11,841 bases of DNA from an uncultured Clostridia bacterium (GTDB lineage Bacteria; Bacillota; Clostridia; TANB77; CAG-508): NCBI GenBank assembly GCA_947626705.1, contig CANQTJ010000046.1:1-11841 (forward strand). Reading direction: 5' to 3'. The stretch's first letter is position 1. Each line of letters starts with the position of its first letter. Below the pieces are notes generated by a model that was given only the letters and a program-made list of their open reading frames with translations, was not told where the DNA came from and did no database searches. Made by a program: the position numbers and the translations under genes. Positions 1-6,991 of this stretch are shown here, piece after piece.

Positions 1-798
1 ACAGTAAAGGGAAATGTAACGGGAACAGGAAGTAATGTAGGAGGAATAATAGGATATAATTATTGTACAAAGATAGCAACAGCAGAATATAGTGGAACAG
101 CAACAGGAGGAACATATACAGGAGGACTAATAGGAAATAATGGTTCAGGAACAATAGAAAATGGAAAGACAAGTGGAACAGTAGTAATAGGGCAATCAGG
201 AGCAGATGATATAGGAGGACTAATAGGGTATTTTGGAAGTGGAACAATAACAAAATGTTATAGCAGCTCAAATGTCCAATTAGGATCTAATATAGGAACT
301 GCAGAAAATGTTGGAGGACTAGTTGGAATGAGTTCGGGCGCAATAGAAAAATCAGCGGCATCAGGAGCAGTTACAACAAACACTTCGAATTGCTATTATG
401 TAGGAGGATTAGTAGGATATAATTATTCTGCGATAACAAATGCATATTCAACAGGAAAAGTAACAGGAACAAGTTATGTAGGAGGACTAGTAGGATATCA
501 GTATAATGGAACGATAACAAATACATATTCAATATCAGAAGTAGTAGGAGCATCAAATACAGGAGGATTAGTAGGAATCAGAAATAGTGGATCAGCTGTA
601 AATTCATACTGGACGAAAGAACAAAGTAAACAAACAACGAGTGCGCTAGGAGAAGTACAAACAGTTGCATGGCTAAAAGTAAAACAAAACCTAGTAAGTA
701 AAAATTGGGACTTTACAACAATATGGGGAATAAATGAAGGATCAAGTCTACCATACATAAATGGAATAACCGTGCCACCTATATTATCGACATTCTAA
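1..798 (+). CDS. GLUG-repeat surface protein, C-terminal part (5' end outside the window)
   Basis: The frame is open from the first base of the window to a TAA at 796-798, giving 265 residues of a larger protein. Seven GGLVG/GGLIG-type cores begin at about residues 14, 41, 72, 105, 135, 161 and 188, a spacing of 26-33 residues. The linkers are Thr/Ser/Asn/Gly-rich with 'NAYSTGKVTG'-like strands. This is the pattern of GLUG repeats, found in large secreted or surface proteins of gut and oral Firmicutes, where they probably form a beta-solenoid. The last stretch (NWDFTTIWGINEGSSLPYI) is the usual closing segment of such arrays. No LPXTG motif, membrane anchor or SLH domain follows, so any anchor or signal peptide must lie upstream, outside the window. 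The repeat family is confident; the role (adhesion or binding) is inference. Confidence 0.85.
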   Translation, partial: TVKGNVTGTGSNVGGIIGYNYCTKIATAEYSGTATGGTYTGGLIGNNGSGTIENGKTSGTVVIGQSGADDIGGLIGYFGSGTITKCYSSSNVQLGSNIGTAENVGGLVGMSSGAIEKSAASGAVTTNTSNCYYVGGLVGYNYSAITNAYSTGKVTGTSYVGGLVGYQYNGTITNTYSISEVVGASNTGGLVGIRNSGSAVNSYWTKEQSKQTTSALGEVQTVAWLKVKQNLVSKNWDFTTIWGINEGSSLPYINGITVPPILSTF

Positions 799-858
799 AG
801 AGGTTTATAGGTATAACCTTAAAGTAAAAACCTAAATATAAAATTTAAGGAGAAAAAC

Positions 859-1314
859 ATGGCAAAAAAGAAAAAAGCATCTAATAATCTAATAAAAATT
901 CTAATGCTTTTAGTATTTATAGTTGTTGCAATTACATTAATTGTTCTTGTAAATAATAGAATAAAAATTCCTTCTCAAAGTAATAATGATGGAGTAGTTG
1001 CAACAGATGATGTAGATGATAATAGCGATATGAAAGAATTAACAGAAGAAGAACAAAAAAATTATGAAATCTCAGATGTAAAAGTTGCAGAAGATGACGG
1101 AATAACGACAATAACAGGGAAGATTGCAAACAATGGAAAAGAGACAAAGAAAGTCGTTATAAACATTAAATTCTATTCAGATGATGATAAGATAACAGGA
1201 GCAACAAGTGAGAAAGTAGTTGTAAATGCTAAGGAAGTTAAAGACTTTAGTATGATGATCCAGGATAGCTTATCAAAATATAAGTATGATATAATTGCAG
1301 AGTACTCAAACTAA
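859..1314 (+). CDS. membrane-anchored FxLYD-domain-like protein
   Basis: A 151-residue protein whose ATG follows AAGGAGA (847-853). A Lys-rich N-terminus (MAKKKK) precedes one hydrophobic helix at about residues 11-31. A short acidic linker (about 45-66) leads to a beta-rich domain at about 68-151. That domain reads YEISDVKV...TTITGKIANNGKETKKVVINIKFYSDDDK and ends in YDIIAEY, the pattern of the FxLYD family. These are small extracytoplasmic domains of Firmicutes with no enzymatic role assigned. There is no lipobox cysteine, so the helix is read as a signal anchor with the domain outside the cell. The gene lies 60 bases after the GLUG protein and is closed by a terminator, so the two may be cotranscribed. 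A link in function is inference only. The family call is moderately sure. Confidence 0.7.
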   Translation: MAKKKKASNNLIKILMLLVFIVVAITLIVLVNNRIKIPSQSNNDGVVATDDVDDNSDMKELTEEEQKNYEISDVKVAEDDGITTITGKIANNGKETKKVVINIKFYSDDDKITGATSEKVVVNAKEVKDFSMMIQDSLSKYKYDIIAEYSN

Positions 1315-1334
1315 AACAATAAAAAATATGCATA

Positions 1335-1376
1335 AAAATAGATAGAAGGTTTTCTAAACTTTCTATCTATTTTAAT
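1335..1376 (+). terminator. intrinsic terminator after the FxLYD-like gene
   Basis: A 15-bp stem (1335-1349 with 1359-1373, one A/G-type mismatch) encloses a 9-base loop and ends in TTTT followed by an AT-rich stretch. It lies 20 bases past the stop codon and separates this gene from dnaG. Confidence 0.75.
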
Positions 1377-1402
1377 TATTAATCGACATAATATAGGAAG
1401 GA

Positions 1403-1431
1403 TTTAAAAATAAGATGTCGAATAATATAAT
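1403..1431 (+). promoter_or_regulatory. possible sigma-A promoter for dnaG-sigA
   Basis: TATAAT at 1426-1431 is preceded, at a 17-base spacing, by TTTAAA (1403-1408, 4 of 6 matches to TTGACA). Transcription would begin near 1438, leaving only about 15 bases before the dnaG start. The -10 box is perfect but AT-rich DNA produces such boxes by chance, so confidence is low. Confidence 0.35.
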
Positions 1432-1453
1432 ATATTAAAAGGAAGGTAAAAAG

Positions 1454-3238
1454 ATGGTACGATATGAAAATAGCTTGATAGAAGAGATTAAAGGCAATAT
1501 TGACATCGTAGATATAATTTCACAATATGTTTTACTAAAAAGAAAAGGAAGAAACTATTTTGGATTATGTCCATTCCATAATGAAAAATCACCATCTTTT
1601 TCAGTGTCTGAGGATAAACAAATATTTCACTGCTTTGGATGTGGAGCAGGTGGAGATGCTTTAGTTTTTTTACAGAAAATAGAAAATATTAATTTTAATG
1701 AGGCTTTAGAAATTCTTGCAGATAGAGCAAATATTACACTTCCAAAAATAGAAACAAGTAAAGAAGAACAAGAAAAACTTCTTATGCAAGAAAAAGTATA
1801 TGAAATAAACAAAGTTGCTGCTGAATTTTTTCATCAAAATCTATATAAATCTTCTGCAAAACCAGCACAAGAATATGTAAAAAAGAGAAAATTAGATAAT
1901 GCAACTTTAAAAAAATTTCAAATAGGGTATTCTGGAAACTTTGATGATTTGTATAAAGAATTAAAAAGACAAGGCTTTCAAGATAAAGAAATATTTGAAT
2001 CAAAGCTAGTACTAAGATCAAAAAATGGTATAGTAAATGATGCTTTTAAAAAAAGATTGATGTTTCCAATAAAAGATGTAAAAGATAGAGTAATAGCATT
2101 TGGAGGTAGAGCGCTTGATGACTCTAAACCTAAATATATAAATTCTCCTGATACTATATGCTATAACAAAGGAAAAAATTTATACGCATTAAATATAGCT
2201 AAAAAAACGGATAAAGACTATATCATAATGGTGGAAGGATATATGGATGCAGTATCTTTACATCAAAGAGGAATAGATAATGTTGTGGCATCACTTGGGA
2301 CAGCCCTTACAGATAGACAAGCTAGACTTTTAAAAAGATATAAATCTAAAGTGATAATAGGATATGATTCAGATAGTGCTGGACAGGGTGCTACAATGAG
2401 GGGCTTAGAGATTTTACAAAATATGGGATTTGACATCAGAATCTTGCAACTTGAAGGAGCAAAAGATCCAGATGAGTTTATCATTAAATATGGAAGTGGT
2501 AAGTTTAATCTATTTGTACAAAATGCAATATCATTAGTAGAATTTAAAGTAAAAAATTTAAGACAAAACTTAGATTTAAATCAAACAAATGACAAAATTA
2601 AATTCTTAAATGAAGTTAGTGAGATTTTGTCAAAAACAAATAACGATATTGAAAAAGAAGTATATATTGATAAAATTTGTAAAAACTATAATATTTCAAA
2701 AGAAGCAATATATGCTCAGCTTAATAAGATTGCTTATGCAAATTCATCAGCCAAAGTGCTAGATAAACAAGTGGCTGTTAAGAAACCAGAAATAATTACT
2801 AAAAAAGAAGTAGAAAATTCAAATAGTACAAAAGAAAATTTACTAATATTATTACTTGTAAACGAAGGACAAAAAGTTTATCAAAAAATAAAAAATGAAA
2901 TTACACCAGATGATTTTAAAGATGAAAAAAACAAAAAAATTGCAAATGTTTTGTATGAAGAACTAGAAAAAGGGGATATTACTAATATAATAGGACTATT
3001 TAATGGTGATGAGGAACTTATAAGCCATATTACATATATTTTGTCAAAAGAGTTAGATATAAGTGATATTGATAAAGCAGTTAATGATTTGGTAAATAAA
3101 TTTTTGATTAACAAACTTTTAGAAGAAAAAAATTTAATACTTAAACAATTAGTTTCTGGAAATTTAGATAAGGAGCAAACAGAACGAATCGAAAATAGAC
3201 TTAATGAAATAAGTTTGAAAATTGCAAGCATAAAGTAA
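1454..3238 (+). CDS. dnaG: DNA primase
   Basis: DnaG makes the RNA primers that DNA polymerase extends at the replication fork, working with the DnaB-type helicase. The 594 residues match the normal length. The N-terminal zinc-binding domain shows C39-P-F-H42 and C60-F-G-C63 (CHC2 pattern). The core follows with the [10 protein letters not shown] and KYINSP motifs at about 210-235. The TOPRIM fold has VEGYMD with catalytic E261, then GYDSDSAG with metal-binding D305 and D307. The remaining C-terminal part (about 430-594) is the poorly conserved helicase-binding region. The ATG follows GGAAGG at about 1441-1446, a normal spacing. The stop TAA overlaps the ribosome binding site of sigA 17 bases downstream, so the two genes are almost certainly cotranscribed, as in other Firmicutes. 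Very sure. Confidence 0.98.
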   Translation: MVRYENSLIEEIKGNIDIVDIISQYVLLKRKGRNYFGLCPFHNEKSPSFSVSEDKQIFHCFGCGAGGDALVFLQKIENINFNEALEILADRANITLPKIETSKEEQEKLLMQEKVYEINKVAAEFFHQNLYKSSAKPAQEYVKKRKLDNATLKKFQIGYSGNFDDLYKELKRQGFQDKEIFESKLVLRSKNGIVNDAFKKRLMFPIKDVKDRVIAFGGRALDDSKPKYINSPDTICYNKGKNLYALNIAKKTDKDYIIMVEGYMDAVSLHQRGIDNVVASLGTALTDRQARLLKRYKSKVIIGYDSDSAGQGATMRGLEILQNMGFDIRILQLEGAKDPDEFIIKYGSGKFNLFVQNAISLVEFKVKNLRQNLDLNQTNDKIKFLNEVSEILSKTNNDIEKEVYIDKICKNYNISKEAIYAQLNKIAYANSSAKVLDKQVAVKKPEIITKKEVENSNSTKENLLILLLVNEGQKVYQKIKNEITPDDFKDEKNKKIANVLYEELEKGDITNIIGLFNGDEELISHITYILSKELDISDIDKAVNDLVNKFLINKLLEEKNLILKQLVSGNLDKEQTERIENRLNEISLKIASIK

Positions 3239-3255
3239 GGAGGAATAAACACAAT

Positions 3256-4384
3256 ATGGAGAATAAAGAAAATGAACAAAATGAAGAAACAAAAGAACAA
3301 TTAACAGATAAAGAAAAAGTCAATAAAATATTATCAAAAGCTAAAGCTAAGGGTAGTATTACTTATGGTGAACTTGCTTCAGAACTAGAAGATGTAAATC
3401 CAGAAGAAATAGATAAAGTATTTGATGCATTTGAGGAAATTGGAGGAGATCTTTTAAAAGAAGATGATTTTGAAGATATAGAACCAGATATAAGTGAACT
3501 AGAATCAATAGAAGAAGTAGATATAGAAAATAGTCTTACAGACCTAGACGGAATTAATATAGATGACCCTGTAAGAATGTATTTAAGAGAAATAGGAAGA
3601 ATACCACTTCTTACATACGATGAAGAATTGGAATTAGCCGAAAAAATTATGCAAGGAGACGAGGAAGCAAAACAAAAACTTGCTGAATCAAACTTAAGAT
3701 TAGTAGTAAGTATAGCAAAAAAATATTTAGGAAGAGGTATGCTATTTTTGGATCTTATACAAGAAGGAAACATGGGACTTATTAAGGCAGTAGAAAAATT
3801 TGACTACTCAAAAGGATACAAATTTAGCACATATGCGACATGGTGGATTAGACAAGCTATAACTAGAGCAATAGCTGACCAAGCAAGAACTATAAGAATA
3901 CCTGTGCATATGGTAGAAACGATAAATAAATTAATTAGAACATCAAGGCATTTGTTACAAAGATTAGGTCGTGAACCTACACCAGAAGAATTATCAGAAG
4001 AATTAGAAATGCCTATTGATAGGGTAATGGAAATACAAAAAATTGCACAAGATCCAGTATCTTTAGAAACACCGATAGGAGAAGAAGATGATAGTCATTT
4101 AGGAGATTTTATTCCTGATGATGATTCACCAGCTCCACAAGATTCTGCAGCATATACTTTATTAAAAGAGCAACTAGAAGAAGTTATGAATACATTAACA
4201 CCAAGAGAAGCAAAAGTATTAAAATTAAGATTCGGACTTGAAGACCGGAAAAGCAAGAACACTAGAAGAAGTTGGAAGAGAGTTTGAAGTAACTAGAGAG
4301 AGAATAAGACAAATAGAAGCAAAGGCTCTTAGAAAACTTAGACACCCTAGTAGAAGTAAGAAACTTAGGGATTACATGAACTAA
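3256..4384 (+). CDS. sigA (rpoD): primary RNA polymerase sigma factor, frameshifted near the 3' end
   Basis: The housekeeping sigma factor directs RNA polymerase to TTGACA/TATAAT promoters. As read, the frame stops at 4287 (343 aa). From about 4246 the +1 frame instead continues into a perfect region 4.2 ([20 protein letters not shown]...[15 protein letters not shown]) ending at TAA 4382-4384. Removing one C from GACCGG (4243-4248) gives a 375-residue protein, close to the 371 of B. subtilis SigA. Domains seen: a short acidic region 1.1 (about 10-90), region 1.2 from IDDPVRMYL (102-110), region 2 with DLIQEGN (166-172) and the -10-reading [10 protein letters not shown] (193-202), region 3 with GREPTPEEL (about 238), and region 4 after 295. 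The start follows AAGGAGG (3237-3243). The gene is essential, so the extra base is probably a sequence error. Identity is certain; whether the frameshift is real is not. Confidence 0.93.
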
Positions 4385-4461
4385 AATATTGATAGATTTA
4401 TACAAAATGGCAGGAATAAATAAAATTCCGCATAAAAAACGATAGAGAGGAAAATAAATAT

Positions 4462-4773
4462 ATGTCAGATAAAAAAAATGAAGAAAAAATAAGCTTGACA
4501 AGTTATGATCCTGTAGAAACACCAGAAGAAATAATAAATTCAGATAAAAATACAAAAAGAAGAGAAGCTTTTAAAGAAGCATATAAAAGGATAACAACGA
4601 TTATCCCAGAATACTTTATGTCACAAAGGAAAAGAAGAAAAAATGCAGCTGGTGCAGGAGGAACATCATTCTCACAAAATATTGTTGTTACACCTGAAAA
4701 AGTAACAATTGAAAGAAATGAAGAAAAACATACAGAGAATGAAAAAGAAAATGAAAGAGAAATTGGAGAGTAA
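4462..4773 (+). CDS. hypothetical short charged protein
   Basis: An unrecognised protein of 103 residues with an ATG 11 bases after AGAGAGG (4444-4450). It has no membrane helix, signal peptide or cysteine. The first 45 residues are polar and acidic. A predicted helix follows (about 34-52, KRREAFKEAYKRITTIIPEY), then a basic patch (SQRKRRKN, about 54-61), a small Ala/Gly linker (AAGAGG), a beta-like stretch QNIVVTPEKVTIER (about 72-86), and a Glu/Lys/Asn-rich end (about 87-103). It lies 77 bases after sigA on the same strand with no terminator seen between, and a strong terminator follows it, so it may be the last gene of the dnaG-sigA transcript. The basic patch would allow nucleic-acid contact, but that is a guess. 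No function is assigned. Confidence 0.65.
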   Translation: MSDKKNEEKISLTSYDPVETPEEIINSDKNTKRREAFKEAYKRITTIIPEYFMSQRKRRKNAAGAGGTSFSQNIVVTPEKVTIERNEEKHTENEKENEREIGE

Positions 4774-4820
4774 TATATCTTCATATAAATAAAAAACTAA
4801 AGTGATAAATTAGTAATAAT

Positions 4821-4866
4821 AAAAATAGTATGCTTCAAAATGCTTGAAGCATACTATTTTTAAGCT
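4821..4866. terminator. strong bidirectional intrinsic terminator
   Basis: A perfect 18-bp stem (4821-4838 with 4844-4861) encloses a 5-base loop. It is A-rich on its left and T-rich on its right, so it has a U-tract in both directions. It sits between the + strand dnaG-sigA block and the - strand tRNA-Met, which converge here, and would stop both. Confidence 0.88.
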
Positions 4867-4878
4867 TTTTAAAGATAT

Positions 4879-4955
4879 TGGTAGCGAAGGGGAGATTCGA
4901 ACTCTCGACCTGCCGGGTATGAACCGGATGCTCTAGCCAACTGAGCTACTTCGCC
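4879..4955 (-). tRNA. tRNA-Met (CAT), elongator type
   Basis: The complement folds as a complete 77-base tRNA with CCA encoded (4879-4881). The acceptor stem GGCGAAG pairs with CTTCGCT, the D-arm reads TAGCTCAGTTGG, the anticodon loop is TTCATAC (anticodon CAT), and the T-loop is TTCGAAT. The ends GGCG...GCTACCA and the D-arm resemble the elongator tRNA-Met of B. subtilis, and the start lacks the mispaired first base of initiator tRNA. A tRNA-Ile with lysidine-modified CAT is the alternative but the body fits Met better. It is a single tRNA with its own promoter and shared terminator. Confidence 0.93.
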
Positions 4956-4974
4956 ATTTGTAATTGCGATATTT

Positions 4975-5003
4975 ATTATACATTGAGTTTTATATTTTGT
5001 CAA
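4975..5003 (-). promoter_or_regulatory. consensus sigma-A promoter of tRNA-Met
   Basis: On the - strand, TTGACA (5003-4998) and TATAAT (4980-4975) are both perfect and are 17 bases apart. The tRNA 5' end is 20 bases past the -10 box, a normal distance for a short processed leader. Confidence 0.92.
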
Positions 5004-5009
5004 GATAAA

Positions 5010-5035
5010 AATAACAAGAAATTTTAAATTTCTTG
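5010..5035 (-). terminator. possible terminator for the 5108-5440 gene
   Basis: CAAGAAATTT (5015-5024) and AAATTTCTTG (5026-5035) form a perfect 10-bp stem with one central base, so the real loop must open a few pairs. On the - strand it is followed by TTATTTTTATC, a moderate U-tract. It lies about 75 bases past the stop of the unknown - strand gene and just before the tRNA promoter. Confidence 0.45.
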
Positions 5036-5045
5036 CATTTTATGT

Positions 5046-5101
5046 TACAATTCACAGCTAGTATGTTAATTAAATAAAAAGGTTAAAAACTGTGAATTGT
5101 A
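5046..5101. repeat. 12-bp perfect inverted repeat with 32-base spacer
   Basis: TACAATTCACAG (5046-5057) is exactly repeated in inverse at 5090-5101. The pair starts 6 bases past the stop codon of the 5108-5440 gene. In RNA it would form a long stem at the 3' end of that message; no U-tract follows directly, so it is not a plain terminator. Confidence 0.6.
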
Positions 5102-5107
5102 TCCATT

Positions 5108-5440
5108 TTATAATTCTTTTATTTCTTCATTTAAAGTGTCTTCTAATTGTTCATTATTTAATTCTTTATTAATACATTGTTTTTTACTTTTATTTTCTAT
5201 TTTACTAGAATTCAATTTTTGATTTTTAATTTTAGAAGTCTTTGTAGTTATAAAAGTAGTTATTTCTCTTTCTAAGCCTTTTATATATTTACTATCTTGT
5301 GTTGCTTCAATAGCTTGTTTTTGTCTATTTATTTCATCTTCTTTATCTTTATTAGAACTACCAAAGTCTTTAAAAAAAGTTATAATATCTCTTATTTTAA
5401 ATCTAGTATCTTCGTTTTCTGGTAATATATTTACATCCAT
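5108..5440 (-). CDS. hypothetical Lys/Glu-rich protein
   Basis: An unrecognised protein of 110 residues, stop TAA at 5110-5108. It is highly charged, with no membrane helix or signal peptide. The N-terminal half holds a possible folded segment (DTRFKIRDIITFFKDFG, about 11-27). The rest (about 30-110) is rich in Lys, Glu, Asn and Gln with heptad-like spacing, so a coiled coil or disordered helix is likely. There is one cysteine. No earlier in-frame start is possible because a stop codon lies two codons upstream. The ATG has no ribosome binding site at normal distance, but AGAGGTG (5478-5472) lies upstream with an 8-bp hairpin between (see the separate entry). It has its own promoter and is probably a single-gene unit. 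Function unknown. Confidence 0.6.
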   Translation of the reverse strand: MDVNILPENEDTRFKIRDIITFFKDFGSSNKDKEDEINRQKQAIEATQDSKYIKGLEREITTFITTKTSKIKNQKLNSSKIENKSKKQCINKELNNEQLEDTLNEEIKEL

Positions 5441-5447
5441 ATTTTAT

Positions 5448-5478
5448 CTTAAAACCTATGTTTTAAGTTTTCACCTCT
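5448..5478 (-). promoter_or_regulatory. ribosome binding site separated from its start by a hairpin
   Basis: On the - strand AGAGGTG (5478-5472) is followed by CTTAAAAC-ATAG-GTTTTAAG (5467-5448), a perfect 8-bp stem with a 4-base loop, and then 7 bases to the ATG at 5440. Linear spacing is 31 bases, too long. With the stem folded, the effective spacing falls to about 11 bases. Confidence 0.55.
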
Positions 5479-5505
5479 TTTTCTTAAAAAATAAATACTG
5501 TATAT

Positions 5506-5534
5506 ATTATAACATATTCTTTATTTATAATCAA
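5506..5534 (-). promoter_or_regulatory. sigma-A promoter of the 5108-5440 gene
   Basis: On the - strand TTGATT (5534-5529) and TATAAT (5511-5506) are 17 bases apart, and the -10 is preceded by TGT, an extended -10 element. Transcription would begin near 5499, leaving a leader of about 60 bases that includes the ribosome binding site and hairpin. Confidence 0.75.
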
Positions 5535-5604
5535 TAGTTTTTATTGAATTTTATGTTTACTTTTTTGGTAATGTTAAAAATTAGTAATATCATATATTTT
5601 TGAG

Positions 5605-5632
5605 TACTATATAATATTAATATTATATAGTA
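5605..5632. repeat. 28-bp perfect palindrome after mtnN
   Basis: TACTATATAATATT (5605-5618) is followed at once by its exact inverse complement (5619-5632), with no spacer. It lies 31 bases past the mtnN stop and upstream of the next gene's promoter. It is made only of A/T except the outer C/G pair. There is no U-tract on the - strand (an A-run follows), so it does not look like a normal terminator. Confidence 0.7.
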
Positions 5633-5663
5633 TATTTGAATTTAATATTATTAGAGTGCTATT

Positions 5664-6362
5664 CTATATTGTTTTTAATAACTTTTTTAAAATTGTAGCA
5701 CATCTTTCTGATGCTAATTTTACAAATTCATCAAAAACGATTGCATTATTCCCATTAGGTGAATCTGATATACTTCTAATAACTACAAAAGGTATTTTAT
5801 TTAAAAAACATATTTGAGCTATTGCTGCTCCTTCCATATCAACACACTCTGCATTAAATTTTGAGTGTATTTTTTCTTTCATTTTTATTTCAGTACAAAA
5901 AATATCTCCTGAAGCAATTGTTCCTATAAAAATATTAAATGTTTCATTTTCTAAGCTTTTTGTTATATCCATCAACTTTTCAACTAACTTTTTATCAGAG
6001 TATATGTAATCTCCTACTCCTGTTATATAACCTTTTTTATGATTAAATGCTGTAATATCAAAATCATGTTGTATTAATTTTTCGGCAATTACTATATCTC
6101 CTATATTTAACTTAGAATTTAATCCTCCTGCTGCCCCTACATTTATTATAATATTTACATCTAATTTATCTATTAATATTTGTGTTACTCTTGCTGCATT
6201 TACTTTTCCAATACCTGATTTTGCAACTATGATATTTTTATTTTCAATTATTCCTTGTATAAATTGTATATTATAAATCTCTGTTTTCTTTGTTTTTTGC
6301 ATTATTTTTAATATTTCATCAAGTTCTTCTTTCATTGCTACAATTATACCTATATTATTCAC
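5664..6362 (-). CDS. mtnN: 5'-methylthioadenosine/S-adenosylhomocysteine nucleosidase
   Basis: This cytosolic enzyme cleaves adenine from 5'-methylthioadenosine and S-adenosylhomocysteine, clearing by-products of polyamine synthesis, methylation and radical-SAM reactions, and feeding the activated methyl cycle. At 232 residues it has the family length. The N-terminus GIIVAMKEE gives the catalytic acid E12; INVGAAGGL (about 73-81) forms the substrate pocket; VDMEGAAIAQ (174-183) holds the ribose-binding M176/E177; RSISDSP (196-202) holds catalytic D200. The start codon is GTG, chosen because AGGAGG (6375-6370) lies exactly 7 bases upstream. It follows rplL on the same strand but is separated by a terminator. 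No clear promoter is visible; a TATAAT-like box near 6420 lacks a -35. Very sure of function. Confidence 0.96.
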   Translation of the reverse strand: MNNIGIIVAMKEELDEILKIMQKTKKTEIYNIQFIQGIIENKNIIVAKSGIGKVNAARVTQILIDKLDVNIIINVGAAGGLNSKLNIGDIVIAEKLIQHDFDITAFNHKKGYITGVGDYIYSDKKLVEKLMDITKSLENETFNIFIGTIASGDIFCTEIKMKEKIHSKFNAECVDMEGAAIAQICFLNKIPFVVIRSISDSPNGNNAIVFDEFVKLASERCATILKKLLKTI

Positions 6363-6450
6363 TATATTTCCTCCTATTATGCATAAATTTATTCTTTTCG
6401 GTTTTAAACTTTGTATTTATTATATTATGGATGTTTGAAAACTTTTCTAT

Positions 6451-6480
6451 ATAATAAAAGGTCGTAGCTATACGACCTTC
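6451..6480 (-). terminator. intrinsic terminator after rplL
   Basis: AAGGTCGTA (6458-6466) and TACGACCTT (6471-6479) form a perfect 9-bp, fairly GC-rich stem with a 4-base loop. On the - strand it is followed by TTTTATTATA. It lies 10 bases past the rplL stop and closes the ribosomal protein operon. Confidence 0.88.
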
Positions 6481-6489
6481 TTATATATA

Positions 6490-6858
6490 TTATTGTAATT
6501 CAACAACAGCTCCAACTTCTGCAAATTTAGCTTTTAAGTCTTCTGCTTCTTCTTTAGAAACATTTTCTTTAATTGTTTTTGGTGCTCCGTCAACTAATTC
6601 TTTAGCTTCTTTTAATCCTAATCCTGTTGCATCTCTAACTACTTTTATTACTTTTATTTTTTGATCTCCTGATTCTGCTAATACTACATTGAAAGATGAT
6701 TTTTCAGCTGCAGCTTCTCCTCCTGCAACTGCTCCAGCTACTGGTGCAGCAGCTGCTACTGCTGATACTCCAAATTCTTCTTCTATTGCTTTTACTAAAT
6801 CTGCTAATTCTACTACTGTCATTTTTTTAATTTCTTCAATCATTTCTTCTTTACTCAT
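6490..6858 (-). CDS. rplL: 50S ribosomal protein L7/L12
   Basis: L7/L12 forms the mobile stalk of the large subunit, recruits translation factors and stimulates their GTPase activity. The 122 residues match the family. The N-terminal dimerisation domain (1-33, [19 protein letters not shown]) binds L10. It is followed by the Ala/Gly-rich hinge (about 33-54, with [13 protein letters not shown]) and the C-terminal factor-binding domain (about 55-122) with [20 protein letters not shown]. The start follows AGGAGG with 8 bases to the ATG. It lies 133 bases after rplJ, a longer gap than usual for this pair, and L10 binds several L12 dimers so extra L12 translation is expected. Certain. Confidence 0.99.
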   Translation of the reverse strand: MSKEEMIEEIKKMTVVELADLVKAIEEEFGVSAVAAAAPVAGAVAGGEAAAEKSSFNVVLAESGDQKIKVIKVVRDATGLGLKEAKELVDGAPKTIKENVSKEEAEDLKAKFAEVGAVVELQ

Positions 6859-6991
6859 TTTATAATCCTCCTAAATTTATTTAGTCATTTTAAATATTTT
6901 TAACTATGTACTAAATCATAGTTTTTTGATTTTAATTTTTGACTATTTCTGCGATATAAGTTCGCTACTCTTATTTATTTATAATTTTTAA

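Noticed and set aside
1..600. Regular repeats suggesting a CRISPR or DNA satellite
   Set aside because: The period is irregular (26-33 codons), in frame, and explained by GLUG protein repeats.
2881..3300. 139-codon - strand frame opposite the dnaG end and sigA start
   Set aside because: A Phe/Ile/Ser-rich shadow of Lys/Glu/Asp-rich coding sequence, with no start site and no family resemblance.
4240..4250. prfB-like programmed +1 frameshift signal in sigA
   Set aside because: No slippery CTT-TGA type codon pair and no internal Shine-Dalgarno at the correct spacing were seen; sequence error is simpler.
4503..4784. 93-codon - strand frame opposite the unknown 4462-4773 gene
   Set aside because: Serine/phenylalanine-rich mirror of a Glu/Lys-rich protein; the + frame has a ribosome binding site and fits the operon direction.
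4879..4955. Initiator tRNA-fMet or tRNA-Ile with CAT anticodon
   Set aside because: The first base pairs in the acceptor stem, unlike initiators, and the body matches elongator tRNA-Met of Firmicutes better than the Ile type.
6902..6923. 7-bp stem in the rplJ-rplL gap as a terminator
   Set aside because: The U-tract lies on the + strand side, where no gene is read; on the - strand an A-run follows.
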